Notes: generated from the sequence alone by a model not told the origin. DNA of 64,000 nucleotides from Candidatus Obscuribacterales bacterium (GCA_020050835.1 JAGVKB010000120.1:1-64000); one strand, 5' to 3'. Numbered from the stretch's first letter, positions 34,305 through 44,163 are shown. Made by a program: numbers and translations.

Positions 34305-37300
34305 GTGAGGTTGCACAGAGTGCTGGACGGTCACTTCGACAAACAAGCGGAAAGCAACGGCCATTCAGACCGGCAGATCGACGCATTTTCGCTGCTCGAT
34401 CAGCAGATCAAAAATCATCGCCGGCACGAGAAGCAGACGACCTGGCTCGGGCACGGAATAGCAAAAATTACCGGCACTGCCGCTGACTGTGATCGGTCGC
34501 TGGCAAGACTCGTCGAGCTGAAAGAAAAGGATCAACGAGAGCAGAAGGCAGGGGAGCAAAAGGCGCTGGCCGAAACGAAAGAAGAGATAATTCGCCACGT
34601 AAAGGCGGACCGTGACAAATTAGGATGGAAGGATGAAGTCGGCCATTACAGTTCAGCAGCGCTCAAGACCGCAACACTGTTTCTGCGCGGACGAGTAGCA
34701 TTAGCAGGAACAGTCGCTCTTTATGGTCTCGACCAGGCTAATCCTAATGACACTTTGAAAACTCAATTTGTCGATCTGACGCTGGGAGGAGCTAAGGGCG
34801 GAGCGATGAGACTCGTGCTTCAAACGCTTGGTGAAAGACCTGTCAGCGCAGCCAGCAAGGGCGTCGCAATGGGACTCGCCAATACTGCTTGCGAGATCGG
34901 TCTTACCCGCAAGACGTATCTGGATCGAACCGGAAGCTTCAATCTAAACTCCGGTCTCGAACAGATAGTCAGCAATAGTTTGGATCTACGAGCGCGCGCA
35001 ATCGATGGCGGAGTTTTCCTCTTCGCTCACGGGCTGTCGGGAGCGGCAAACAAGTTTAGCCACGGAGCGCTGCAATCAAGCCCGCTTTGGAACACCGTCT
35101 TTACCGGTGGCACCTTCGGTTTATCCAGCGGAGCGACTGGTGAATATATGAGGCAGAATGCAACCGGCGAAAGTTTCGACCTGACAAAAGTGATCACTTG
35201 CGGACTAAAACAAGCGGCTGTTGACAGCATTGCATCCGTACCAGGCGGCATTCAAGCACGAAGTATTATGCATAGGCAGTCCACCGCCGCCGGAGTTGAA
35301 AGAAATCCGCAAGCGAGATTAGATCAACACGATGCAGCAACCCAAGCGCTTAAGTTGCAGTCCGTTCTCGAGCAGCCCAATCGTTTTACTACCCAAACAG
35401 GCGCCGAGCACAAACTTTCCGGCAATGTCGAAGCCGAGCTCAATTCAAACGGCGGTCGAGCGAAGTCGTTGTTTGAACCAAGCAGACCGTCAGTCGAAGA
35501 CTCATCACAGCTGGGGCTTCCCGCCCGGGTTGAGCGTTCCCGCACTGACACTGGTAGCGCTGAAAACACCGCCGAAACTGTCACCGCCAAACCAACTGTC
35601 CAGAAGTCGATTGATTGGGACGCCCCAGGCACCATGGACATTGTGCCGCTTCCGGAAGGACGCATGGAGATTCTCAAAGGAAAGATCGGCGACTACAAAG
35701 TGGTGACCGAGAAATTTCCGGTAGCGATCGAAGGTGATACCGCCACCTACAAGTGCTGGTCGGACTTTTTCAATCGAGGTCTAAAATGGGAAGACAGGCC
35801 GCTCAGGCTCTACGAAGTAAAGGACAGCCAGGTCAAGATATCCGTACGCGAAGAACACGCCCACGAAATTGAAAAGGTGCGCGAATTAGAGATTCAGCGT
35901 GAGCGCAAGCCTGACGCTGCCTTAACCGAACAGCTGAGCAAACTTCCCATGTTCGAGAACCTCCGCCCGGAGCACATCGCTCAGCTTCTCTCCGAATTGC
36001 CCGATGGTGGTGTCATCTTCGCCAAGCGAATCAACCTGCTTTACGGAGAGATCAGTCCATACGACCGCTGGCACCGCCAGAGCTATGACCGGGAGTTCAA
36101 AACCGCCGGTCAGGCTTCAAGAGACGGTGAGATCGATCTGTTCTCAACCAAGAGAGACTCGCTGGAGCGCATAAGACACTTGCTCTTTCACGAATGGGCT
36201 CACCTGGTCAAATTCGCCCTGCCCAAGGAGAGCAATCTATTCAATCTAGCCACGGTTCTTGAAGAGCATGGGTGGGCCCAGAGGCGCTATGCCCGCAAGG
36301 ACACCGAAGAGAATTGGGCGGTCCACTTCGAAAAGGCGCTGCGCGCCGATGGTGATCATCTGCTGGAATTGGAAGCGGCGGCGCCGATCAGGCTTGCCAT
36401 GTTCGGAAGAACGCTCGGGCAGATTCTCGAGGCGGTTCCGGAAGCAAGCAGAAGCCCGCACCACGAGCAGTATCAAAAACGCGTAAAGTTCATCACACAA
36501 GAGGTCATGCCGGAAGCGATTGACAGGCTGTGGTCATTACAGGATAGTCCCAACGCGCGCTATAGAAAGATTGCCACACAATTGCTCGGACACCTGGGCG
36601 ATCGGACCGATTTAGTCGTTCTCGCAAGGACTTGTAAGAATGGAAGCTCAAACGCCAGAGATTTGAATCAACAATTTCTGGCCGCTAAAGAGATCGGCTC
36701 TCGCCATCCAGATGATTGGCTCGACAAGCTCGCCTTCATGAGTAACGGTGAGTCGAAAGTCAAGCAGCGAGCCACCGATGAGTTAGCCAACTTTCTGGCA
36801 GCTAACCAACTCCCGGCGGAGATCAGATACAGCTTGGAGCCGGACGCTCGCCGAATGGTAGCTTTGAAAGCGGCTGAAAAACTGGCGCAGGAAGGGACTT
36901 TCGGCAGAGCTCGCGAACTTGCCGATGCAGCCCTGCAATCAGCCGAGAAGTGGGGCTTTGTCTGCTATGAAGATTACCGATTTATCGTAGATAGCATAAA
37001 CCGCATAGCCGGCCTGCACGCGCACCATGGTAGCGCTCGACGGGGCGAGCAACTGGTACAGCGCCTGCTCGATGTTCAGCTGGGCGGTGAGCATCATGCC
37101 GACACCGCAATAACGCTCAGCACCATTGCCGCACTGCAGGCGAAACAAGGAAAGACGATATATGCTGTCGCTTCATACGAATTGGCCTTAAATATCACAG
37201 AGACAAGATACGGCAAGGATCATCCACGCACTGAAAAGTTGAGGCATGAATTGGCCTCGGTGCACTCCGACCAGGGATCCGCAGCAGAAGCAATTCCCCA

Positions 37301-38291
37301 TTTCAAGTATCTCCTGGACGACCCGGTAAATGCAACAGACAAAAATTTCAAGCACCGTCTGGCTGTCATTCAAAGGGCCGCCGACCGCTTTTCAGCACTG
37401 CGCGAGCATGAGTTCAGCGAGGCTCTCTCGCGTCGGGCGATTGAAATGCTGGACGGTCGCGTCTGCGAAGAGTTGGCGGATACGCACCACTGGCTCGGCT
37501 ATCGTTTGTGGGAACAGCAGAGATTGCTAGAAGCCGCAGAGAGTTTCAAGCAAGAACTTGAGGTTCGCGACCAGCTTTCCAACCAAGACACGCAGTATAT
37601 CGACCACCTAAAGTCCGCGATCAGATGGGTTGAGCAAGACCTGATCACCACCAAACTTCACTTGCAACCGAATCAAGCGAATCCGAAGTACAATCCCCGC
37701 ATGGACTCTGCCGCGCAGCGCCTGCAAGAGCTACCAGTAGATCAAGACAGTATCAATCCAATGCTGTACCGCTACCAGAGAGCTGTACAGCTCGGCAGAC
37801 TGGCTGACTTTAAAAGCGACCTAACCAGCTATTACGCGCATGCCGTCCCGACCGAACAAGCATTAGCGCTGATGGGACGCTTTGGACCGATCGTCGAAAT
37901 TGGTGCCGGAAGCGGTTATTGGTCCGCCTTGCTCAGGCAAAGGGGAGTGGACGTCACCGCATACGATGCCTGGCTTGGTAGCACATATGCCCCGGGAGTC
38001 ACCTGGTCACCGGTATTGACGGGCGACGCAAAGATGTCGGCATTGCATCCGGATCACAGCCTGTTTCTGTGTTGGCCGACCGGAGCCGGAGGAGCATACG
38101 AAGCGCTCTCCAACTATAAGGGGAAGAGACTGCTCTATGTTGGAGAAATGGACTCGGACATCATGGCCGATCAGCGATTCTTCACAGCGCTCAAGCAAGA
38201 CTGGAGATTGACTGACAGAGTTGCAGTGCCTTCTCTCCAACCGACAGGTACGTTCGACCACAGTCTATTTGCGTTCGAGCGAAAGGAATAG
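34305..38291 (+). CDS. Multidomain protein: shared N-domain, HExxH peptidase-like, TPR, methyltransferase-like
   Basis: 1328 residues, GTG start. Residues about 25-325 match the N-terminal domain of the upstream 819-residue protein (KADRDKLGWKDEV, LTLGGAKGGAMR, GLANTACEIGL, FTGGTFGLSSGATGEYMRQ). A polar linker follows (330-440). Residues about 450-690 hold a putative zinc peptidase: HEWAH (629-633) with downstream glutamates in EENWAVHFE (668-676) as the possible third ligand. Residues about 710-850 resemble HEAT-like helices and 850-1120 TPR-like helices. The end (about 1180-1325) is a Rossmann methyltransferase-like domain with VEIGAGSGYW (glycines 1200, 1202, 1204) and an acidic loop VTAYDAW. 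No signal peptide. This combination is unknown to me. It may be an effector-like or modification enzyme. Confidence 0.8.
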   Translation: MRLHRVLDGHFDKQAESNGHSDRQIDAFSLLDQQIKNHRRHEKQTTWLGHGIAKITGTAADCDRSLARLVELKEKDQREQKAGEQKALAETKEEIIRHVKADRDKLGWKDEVGHYSSAALKTATLFLRGRVALAGTVALYGLDQANPNDTLKTQFVDLTLGGAKGGAMRLVLQTLGERPVSAASKGVAMGLANTACEIGLTRKTYLDRTGSFNLNSGLEQIVSNSLDLRARAIDGGVFLFAHGLSGAANKFSHGALQSSPLWNTVFTGGTFGLSSGATGEYMRQNATGESFDLTKVITCGLKQAAVDSIASVPGGIQARSIMHRQSTAAGVERNPQARLDQHDAATQALKLQSVLEQPNRFTTQTGAEHKLSGNVEAELNSNGGRAKSLFEPSRPSVEDSSQLGLPARVERSRTDTGSAENTAETVTAKPTVQKSIDWDAPGTMDIVPLPEGRMEILKGKIGDYKVVTEKFPVAIEGDTATYKCWSDFFNRGLKWEDRPLRLYEVKDSQVKISVREEHAHEIEKVRELEIQRERKPDAALTEQLSKLPMFENLRPEHIAQLLSELPDGGVIFAKRINLLYGEISPYDRWHRQSYDREFKTAGQASRDGEIDLFSTKRDSLERIRHLLFHEWAHLVKFALPKESNLFNLATVLEEHGWAQRRYARKDTEENWAVHFEKALRADGDHLLELEAAAPIRLAMFGRTLGQILEAVPEASRSPHHEQYQKRVKFITQEVMPEAIDRLWSLQDSPNARYRKIATQLLGHLGDRTDLVVLARTCKNGSSNARDLNQQFLAAKEIGSRHPDDWLDKLAFMSNGESKVKQRATDELANFLAANQLPAEIRYSLEPDARRMVALKAAEKLAQEGTFGRARELADAALQSAEKWGFVCYEDYRFIVDSINRIAGLHAHHGSARRGEQLVQRLLDVQLGGEHHADTAITLSTIAALQAKQGKTIYAVASYELALNITETRYGKDHPRTEKLRHELASVHSDQGSAAEAIPHFKYLLDDPVNATDKNFKHRLAVIQRAADRFSALREHEFSEALSRRAIEMLDGRVCEELADTHHWLGYRLWEQQRLLEAAESFKQELEVRDQLSNQDTQYIDHLKSAIRWVEQDLITTKLHLQPNQANPKYNPRMDSAAQRLQELPVDQDSINPMLYRYQRAVQLGRLADFKSDLTSYYAHAVPTEQALALMGRFGPIVEIGAGSGYWSALLRQRGVDVTAYDAWLGSTYAPGVTWSPVLTGDAKMSALHPDHSLFLCWPTGAGGAYEALSNYKGKRLLYVGEMDSDIMADQRFFTALKQDWRLTDRVAVPSLQPTGTFDHSLFAFERKE

Positions 38292-38309
38292 AGTCCAGCT
38301 GCCGCAGGC

Positions 38310-38332
38310 GGGCGATGCATGGCATCGCCCCT
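38310..38332 (-). repeat. Dispersed palindromic element, copy B
   Basis: Read on the minus strand as AGGGGCGATGCCATGCATCGCCC, the best match to the core of the family. It can fold into a hairpin through GGGCGATGC/GCATCGCCC. It lies 18 bp after the stop of the multidomain gene. Confidence 0.65.
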
Positions 38333-38389
38333 CCGGCCGAACCGCAAAGTCTCGGCTTGACGAGCAAGAGGGAATCAACAGGCGAACAA

Positions 38390-38456
38390 CACGATCTTCA
38401 CGGAACAACACAATTTTCACGGAACAGCACGATCTTCAAGGAACAGCACGATCCGG
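38390..38456. repeat. 19-bp tandem repeat, three and a half copies
   Basis: Units at 38390, 38409, 38428 and a partial at 38447, consensus CACGATCTTCACGGAACAG with one to three mismatches. Contiguous, with no spacers. It lies in a 287-bp stretch without genes between the multidomain protein and the GH1 gene end. Confidence 0.8.
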
Positions 38457-38578
38457 ACGCAGCGTCACGACAGACGGAACGCCTGTTTCGCAAGTCGGCA
38501 TAGCAGCCACGTTGTGACGAGTGGACGCCGCTCCGAAAGGAGCAATATTAGCTTTACGAACCGGCATGCGCTTAGAGC

Positions 38579-39970
38579 TTACAAGCTCTTCGCCAGCGCT
38601 CGCTCAGCCAGAGACTTTTGGCTCGTGTCATCACCGGCAGTGCTCATCGAAAAACCGTTTCGACGGCTGGTCTGTGCGTACCAGTTGCCGCTGTCCTTGA
38701 TGATGCGCTTTTGGGTAGGGTAGTCCACATGAACCAATCCAAATCGTTTGGAATAGCCGTACTGCCACTCGAAATTGTCCAGGAGCGACCACGCGAAGTA
38801 CCCCCGCACATCAACACCGTCTTCAATTGCATTGCGCACTTGAATTAAGTGGTCGCGGAGGAAGGCAATCCGTCTTTCATCGTGAATCTGTCCGTCCTCA
38901 CTGACTACGTCTTTGAAGGCGGCACCATTTTCGGTGATGTAAATCGGTGGAACCTTGTATTCCTTGTGAAGACGAACCAGCAATCGGCGAAGCGTGGGAG
39001 GACTGACTTCCCACCCCATTTCGGTGTACTCGGAGCCCGGCACCGGATTGATCTGCCCTTCCGGTCCAATCAGATTGCGCGAGTAATAGTTGACTCCCAG
39101 GAAATCCAGCTTCTGAGCGATGATCGCCATGTCGCCTGGCTTTACCTCGGGAACGGATGCTCCATATTCTTGCCAGCCGATAATCGGGTAGTGGGCCCGC
39201 AGGAGTGGATCGATAAACCAAGCTTGATCCTTTTGCCAGATCTTCTCTGCTGCATCCTTCTCAGCCTGCGAACTGCCTGCAGGCTCCGACGGCCACAGAC
39301 TGAGCACCATACCGGCTTGAATATCCGACTTAGACGCTCGCATCGCCTGCATCGCCATACCATGGGCGAGCAGAGCATTGTGTCCGATCTGCAGCGAAAG
39401 CTTCTCATCCTTATAGCCGGGGGCATGCTCGCCGGAGCGATTACCAATGAATGTAAACACGCCAGGCTCGTTGAAAGTCGTCCAGTACTTCACCCTGTCG
39501 CCCAGTCGATGCGCCATGAGAGCGGCATAGTCAGCGAAGTAAGCGCTGACGTCACGGTTCGACCAGCCACCGATCTCCTGCAGAGCCTGCGGTAGATCCC
39601 AGTGATAGAGGGTCAAAAACGGCTCAATACCGGCGGAAAGCAGCGAATCGACCAGCCGATCGTAAAAATCCAGCCCGACCCAATTCGCCGGTCCGCTGCC
39701 GGTCGGCATTACCCGCGGCCAGGAGACGGAGAAGCGATAGCCCCTCAGGTTCATGCGCCTCATAATCTCAATGTCTTCGGCAAAGCGGTGGTAGTGATCG
39801 CAAGCGACATCACCGGTGTCTCCGCCCAGAACTTTGCCTGGCGTATGGCTGAAGCGATCCCAGATGGACTCGCCTCGCCCGTCGACATTCCAGGCACCCT
39901 CAATCTGGTAGGCAGCGGTAGCCGCGCCCCAGAGGAAATCACGCGGAAAGCTGAAGTTGTTATGTGTCAT
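38579..39970 (-). CDS. Glycoside hydrolase family 1 beta-glucosidase
   Basis: 463 residues from ATG 39970 (AGAGG upstream). The frame extends to 40105, but the family normally begins FPRDFLWGAATAAYQIEG right after this ATG. Acid/base glutamate in TFNEPGVF and nucleophile in YITENGA are intact, as are SVSWPRVMPTG and WSLLDNFEW for glucose binding. It hydrolyses beta-1,4-linked glucosides such as cellobiose in the cytoplasm. Its start overlaps the end of rsgA by 11 bp, an odd coupling of a sugar hydrolase to a ribosome GTPase. No transporter is adjacent. Confidence 0.95.
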   Translation of the reverse strand: MTHNNFSFPRDFLWGAATAAYQIEGAWNVDGRGESIWDRFSHTPGKVLGGDTGDVACDHYHRFAEDIEIMRRMNLRGYRFSVSWPRVMPTGSGPANWVGLDFYDRLVDSLLSAGIEPFLTLYHWDLPQALQEIGGWSNRDVSAYFADYAALMAHRLGDRVKYWTTFNEPGVFTFIGNRSGEHAPGYKDEKLSLQIGHNALLAHGMAMQAMRASKSDIQAGMVLSLWPSEPAGSSQAEKDAAEKIWQKDQAWFIDPLLRAHYPIIGWQEYGASVPEVKPGDMAIIAQKLDFLGVNYYSRNLIGPEGQINPVPGSEYTEMGWEVSPPTLRRLLVRLHKEYKVPPIYITENGAAFKDVVSEDGQIHDERRIAFLRDHLIQVRNAIEDGVDVRGYFAWSLLDNFEWQYGYSKRFGLVHVDYPTQKRIIKDSGNWYAQTSRRNGFSMSTAGDDTSQKSLAERALAKSL

Positions 39971-41045
39971 CGAGTGCGTCCTCTTCGAGTTCATCGGTCT
40001 GTTCTGCTGTATGCTCGGAAAGCTGTTGTTTCTTCGTTCTCCGCGAGGCGGCGCGATATCGCCCTGCAAGCCTGGGAACGACAACCCCACGGTCGTTCTT
40101 GCCACCGACCACCTTCACCGAAGATTCCTCCTTCTGTGAGGTTTCCTGGCGCAGTTTCAATTCAGACTGCGCCGCCGTTACCAGAGTCCTATAACTTTGA
40201 TAACGACTTTCGGCAATTTTATCCAGATTGGCCAGAACGTTACAGTCCTGCTCGACCAGGTGCATGCAGTTGGAAAAACGGCAATTTTCGTAAAGCTCGG
40301 TCAGTTCAGGGAATTGGAAGAAAACATCGTAAGGTTCAGGATGTTTTAGCTCGGAGAGATTGAAGCCAGGCGTATCGGCGACCCAACTGGGCCGGTCAAC
40401 CGCCGCCCGAATTCGATAAAGCTCGCTGTAGGTCGTAGTGTGCCGCCCGAGCTGAACTTCTTCGTCAACGACTCCGACCTTCAACTGCAGCTCAGGGTCG
40501 AGATAGTTAATCAAGCTCGATTTGCCGACCCCGGAGGGTCCCGCCAGCACAGAGACCTTTCCGGTCAACATCTCGACGAAGGTCTGCATCGACTGTCCGG
40601 TCACCGCCGAGACAATTATTACGGAGTATCCAAGCGGCTCATAAATCTTTTGTAAAGTAGTAAGGTCGTCCGGAGCAGCAATATCGCACTTATTTACACA
40701 CAGGATCGGCAGTGCGGAAGGCACTTCCAACTGGTAATGCACGAGGTAGCGATCGCACAAAAGCGGGCTCCATTCGGGCTGATGGAGGGACTGTACAATG
40801 ATCACCTGGTCCACATTGGCGATCGGTGGACGAGACAATAGATTCTGCCTTTCTAATCTCGCTGAAATGACAGCGGTAGCCCGGGCAGCATCTATCTCAT
40901 CGAGCTCGACGCGATCGCCCGTAAGTATCGAGATTCTCTCTTTCTTAAGACGCCCTCGAGCTGCGCACTGTAAAGTGACACCCAGCTCATCCGAGTGCAC
41001 CACAGAGCCACCAGCGTGGCTTCTCAATACAGTTCCAACTACCAT
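39960..41045 (-). CDS. rsgA: Ribosome small-subunit-dependent GTPase A
   Basis: 361 residues. Circularly permuted GTPase: N-terminal OB fold (1-70), then G4 NKCD, G1 GPSGVGKSS and G3 DTPGF in that order, and the C-terminal zinc finger CRFSNCMHLVEQDC. It acts in late 30S subunit maturation. The last 70 residues are a charged tail (many Lys/Arg then Glu/Asp) beyond the usual end. The upstream neighbour is the divergent bipA, 71 bp away, so two ribosome-assembly GTPases share this promoter region. Confidence 0.96.
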   Translation of the reverse strand: MVVGTVLRSHAGGSVVHSDELGVTLQCAARGRLKKERISILTGDRVELDEIDAARATAVISARLERQNLLSRPPIANVDQVIIVQSLHQPEWSPLLCDRYLVHYQLEVPSALPILCVNKCDIAAPDDLTTLQKIYEPLGYSVIIVSAVTGQSMQTFVEMLTGKVSVLAGPSGVGKSSLINYLDPELQLKVGVVDEEVQLGRHTTTYSELYRIRAAVDRPSWVADTPGFNLSELKHPEPYDVFFQFPELTELYENCRFSNCMHLVEQDCNVLANLDKIAESRYQSYRTLVTAAQSELKLRQETSQKEESSVKVVGGKNDRGVVVPRLAGRYRAASRRTKKQQLSEHTAEQTDELEEDALDDT

Positions 41046-41116
41046 GCCTGGCTACACCGGCGCACACATTCGAGACCACTTTAGAATACACTACAATCCT
41101 TAAAGGCAGCACCTCC

Positions 41117-42979
41117 ATGAGCACGGCAACAATGAGCCCACCACCGGGACTGGTAGACAATCAGAGCGAAGACAACAACAGCTCGGCCGATCGCGCCATC
41201 TTGAGCCACATTCGCAATATAGCAATCATCGCTCACGTAGACCACGGCAAGACCACTCTGGTTGACGGCTTCCTCAAACAGACCGGTGTCTTTCGCGACA
41301 ACCAGGAAGTAGTCGATTGCGTCATGGATTCAAACGATCTCGAGCGCGAGCGCGGCATCACTATTCTGGCCAAGAACACTGCCGTTACCTACAAAGACTA
41401 TCTGATCAACATCGTTGACACGCCAGGGCACGCTGACTTCGGCGGAGAAGTAGAGCGAATTCTAGGGATGGTCGATGGCGCCTTGTTGATTGTGGACGCC
41501 GGCGAGGGTCCGATGCCGCAAACACGTTTTGTGCTTCGCAAAGCTCTGGAACGTGGTTTGCGCCCGATTGTAGTGATCAATAAAATCGATCGTCCCAACA
41601 TCGACCCGCACATAGCTGTCGATAAGGTATTCGATCTGTTCGTCGAGCTCGGCGCCGATGAGCATCAGCTCGATTTCCCTTATGTGTTCGCCTCGGGAGT
41701 CAAGGGCATCTCGTCGCTCACCCTCGAAGAGGAAGGCAAAGACTTAAGACCGTTGCTGGATCTGATCTTGAGCCACTGCCCACCACCAACCGGAGATCCT
41801 TCCCAGCCGCTTCAGATGCAGATCAGCATCCTCGACTACAGCGACTACCTCGGACGGATCGGCATCGGCAGAATTTACAACGGTAAAATTCGAGACAACG
41901 AGCAAGTTCTTCTGCTGAAAGAAGACGGTCAGCAGGTAAAGGGCAAGATTACGAAGCTATATTCGTTCCAGGGGCTCAAGCGCCTGGAAGTGCAGGAAGC
42001 GTTAGCGGGACAGATTGTTGCGATTGCCGGATTTGCCAACGCCAATGTAGGCGATACGGTGGCTTCAACCGATCAGGCAACTGAACTTCCGCGCATTAGA
42101 GTAGACGAGCCGACGATGAAGATGGCATTTCTCGTCAACGACAGCCCGTTTGCTGGTCAAGAAGGCAAGTTCGTAACCTCGCGTCAAGTGCGGGAGCGGC
42201 TCTGGCGTGAGCTAGAGACCAATGTCAGCCTGCGCGTGGAAGAAACAGACAGCACCGATACTTTCATGGTGAGCGGGCGCGGCGAGCTGCACCTGGGCAT
42301 CTTAATCGAGACCATGCGCCGGGAAGGCTATGAATTTGCCGCCTCGCGACCGGAAGTGATCGTGCGAGAGATCGAGGGCAAGAGCTGCGAGCCGTTCGAA
42401 CGGCTGTTGATCGACGTACCGGAAGACTATCTCGGCAACGTCATGCAAGAGCTCGGACCACGCAAAGCCGAGCTTCAAAACATGCACATCGATCGCACGC
42501 AAGCGCTGCTGGAATTTGTAGTACCAACTCGCGGGTTGATGGGTTTCCGCAGTGAATTCCTGCGGCTGACCAAAGGTAACGGCGTGATGAATCATGCCTT
42601 CCTGGAATACCGTCCCTGGAGCGGAGACATCCAGCAGCAGCGAAACGGCGTACTGGTTGCCTGGGAAGAAGGCGAAGCCACGGCTTATGCACTGCTTGGC
42701 GCTGAAGACCGCGGAGTCTTCTTCATCTCGCCGGGAACGCGCGTCTATGGTGGCATGATCATCGGGGAAAATAGCCGCCAGCAAGACATGGACATCAACG
42801 TTTGCAAAATGAAGAAGATGAGCAACATACGCAGCTCGACCAGCGATGTACTGGTGACACTGCAAGCGCCGATCGAGATGGGGCTAGAGCGCTGTCTCGA
42901 ATACATCCAATCGGACGAGCTCGTCGAAGTCACGCCGAAGTCTATTAGAATGCGCAAACGCGTTCTCCCGCGCCGCTAG
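41117..42979 (+). CDS. typA: Ribosome-associated GTPase TypA/BipA
   Basis: 620 residues, typical length. Translational GTPase motifs: P-loop AHVDHGKTT, switch I RERGITI, G3 [12 protein letters not shown] and G4 NKID. Domain II and the EF-G-like domains follow, then the BipA-specific C-terminal domain. It assists 50S assembly and stress or cold adaptation. AAAGG lies 9 bp upstream of the ATG. The first 35 residues are a small polar extension. A perfect 13-bp inverted repeat lies 21 bp after the stop. Confidence 0.97.
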   Translation: MSTATMSPPPGLVDNQSEDNNSSADRAILSHIRNIAIIAHVDHGKTTLVDGFLKQTGVFRDNQEVVDCVMDSNDLERERGITILAKNTAVTYKDYLINIVDTPGHADFGGEVERILGMVDGALLIVDAGEGPMPQTRFVLRKALERGLRPIVVINKIDRPNIDPHIAVDKVFDLFVELGADEHQLDFPYVFASGVKGISSLTLEEEGKDLRPLLDLILSHCPPPTGDPSQPLQMQISILDYSDYLGRIGIGRIYNGKIRDNEQVLLLKEDGQQVKGKITKLYSFQGLKRLEVQEALAGQIVAIAGFANANVGDTVASTDQATELPRIRVDEPTMKMAFLVNDSPFAGQEGKFVTSRQVRERLWRELETNVSLRVEETDSTDTFMVSGRGELHLGILIETMRREGYEFAASRPEVIVREIEGKSCEPFERLLIDVPEDYLGNVMQELGPRKAELQNMHIDRTQALLEFVVPTRGLMGFRSEFLRLTKGNGVMNHAFLEYRPWSGDIQQQRNGVLVAWEEGEATAYALLGAEDRGVFFISPGTRVYGGMIIGENSRQQDMDINVCKMKKMSNIRSSTSDVLVTLQAPIEMGLERCLEYIQSDELVEVTPKSIRMRKRVLPRR

Positions 42980-43000
42980 GTTCCTGAATCGATGCCAGAA

Positions 43001-43033
43001 GCGTAGGGGGCATGCATGCTATGCCCCCTACGC
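43001..43033. repeat. Dispersed palindromic element, copy C (perfect hairpin)
   Basis: GCGTAGGGGGCAT, loop GCATGCT, ATGCCCCCTACGC: a perfect 13-bp stem 21 bp after the typA stop. It shares GTAGGGG and the GCATGC centre with the other copies. It could stabilise the mRNA end or help termination, although no T run follows. Confidence 0.75.
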
Positions 43034-43114
43034 TCATGCTACAGGTCGATTACAATCCCGGAGACGTTGGTAGATTTCCTCTTGAACGTCAAGCCGAGAC
43101 ATTGCGGTTCGGCC

Positions 43115-43141
43115 GTAGGGGCGCTGCCATGCATCGCCCGG
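43115..43141 (+). repeat. Dispersed palindromic element, copy D
   Basis: GTAGGGGCGCTGCCATGCATCGCCC-type sequence. GGGCGATGC/GCGCTGCC partially pair. It lies 82 bp after copy C in the same intergenic region and 124 bp before the next gene. Confidence 0.65.
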
Positions 43142-43264
43142 CTCGCATCGTAAAGAAGGCTAACAGCAACCAACCTGCTAACGACTAACCTGCCAAGACA
43201 ATTTGACGAATCGCACCGCCTAATCGATGATATCTAGGTATCGGCGCGTGGAGAGGTCAAGACG

Positions 43265-43930
43265 GTGGAGAAATTCTCGATTGAGGATGCCCTTAGTTAC
43301 GGCTGGGGCACCATGACCAACAATTTTGGCAATTTGTTGGTCTACATGGGCGCACCTATTTTTGCCACAATTGTGCTCGAGCTGGTATTGAGTTTTGGAC
43401 TCTCGCAATTGCCTAATAGTTTAAAAATGTTGGGAGGCCTTCAAATCATCTTCAACATATTGCTCGGCGCAATGGCTACTACGGTAATAGTGCGAGTAGC
43501 GCTGAAGGTTTACGATCAACAACCGCTGTTACCAACCGACCTGATACCAAATTTTTCCCATGTGTCCACTTACGTTACTGCTTCCATCGTAGTCGGACTC
43601 AAGGTCTTGTTGGGATTTTTTCTGCTGATCGTGCCCGGTATCATCTGGCAAATTCGACGGGAGTTTTTTCCTTTCTTTATCGTCGATCAAAATGCCAATA
43701 TGGGAGAGTCGATCGCCAATAGCATCACGCTCACCAAGGACAATACAGGCCGACTATTTCTATTTGGTTTGCTCTGCTTCGTAATCAACATGGCCGGGCT
43801 CATTCTCTTCGTAGTCGGTATCATTCCGGCGATCATGATCACGTTCATGGCATCGGTGCATGTTTATCGCGAACTGCTGGGCAATGCCGATCAAGGGCGC
43901 CAGAGCAAGCAGCTCGTACGGCCCGGTTAA
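43265..43930 (+). CDS. Polytopic membrane protein, unknown function
   Basis: 221 residues, GTG start with GGAGAGG about 8 bp upstream. The N-terminus FSIEDALSYGWGTMTNNFGNLL, five or six hydrophobic helices and the segment GIIWQIRREFFPFFIVDQNANMGESIANSITLTKDN match the general pattern of DUF975 / glycerophosphodiester-phosphodiesterase membrane-domain-like proteins, in which a cytosolic loop reads IALxxSxxLTxGN. No catalytic residues known. Ends with a short polar tail. A probable membrane-organising or transport accessory role is only a guess. Confidence 0.75.
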   Translation: MEKFSIEDALSYGWGTMTNNFGNLLVYMGAPIFATIVLELVLSFGLSQLPNSLKMLGGLQIIFNILLGAMATTVIVRVALKVYDQQPLLPTDLIPNFSHVSTYVTASIVVGLKVLLGFFLLIVPGIIWQIRREFFPFFIVDQNANMGESIANSITLTKDNTGRLFLFGLLCFVINMAGLILFVVGIIPAIMITFMASVHVYRELLGNADQGRQSKQLVRPG

Positions 43931-44163
43931 CTCGTCCACGAGCAGTAATAAAACCCGTCCGGGCAGGCGTTTGCGCGCACTGCTGCCCCTATTGAGCGCA
44001 AGGAGCTTGCAACGCTCTGCTTTAATGACCGAAACCTGAAATTGTCGTAGAGTATATCTCACGGCAATTCGTTCTGCACATCACAGCTCTCTTTGCAAGC
44101 GCAAGGGTGTTGTGCGTGCCTATTTCCAGGTAGTATCCAGTTAAAACAACGATAGGAGACGCC

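Noticed and set aside
38390-38456. CRISPR array
   Set aside because: Contiguous 19-bp units with no spacers and no cas genes; a simple tandem repeat.
40000-40105. Longer N-terminus of the GH1 enzyme (start 40105)
   Set aside because: It would lie wholly within rsgA coding sequence and adds residues not found in the family; ATG 39970 has AGAGG and the normal N-terminus.
43155-43195. CAACC/TAACC cluster before the 43265 gene as a regulator site
   Set aside because: Half-sites are irregularly spaced and oriented away from the downstream gene.
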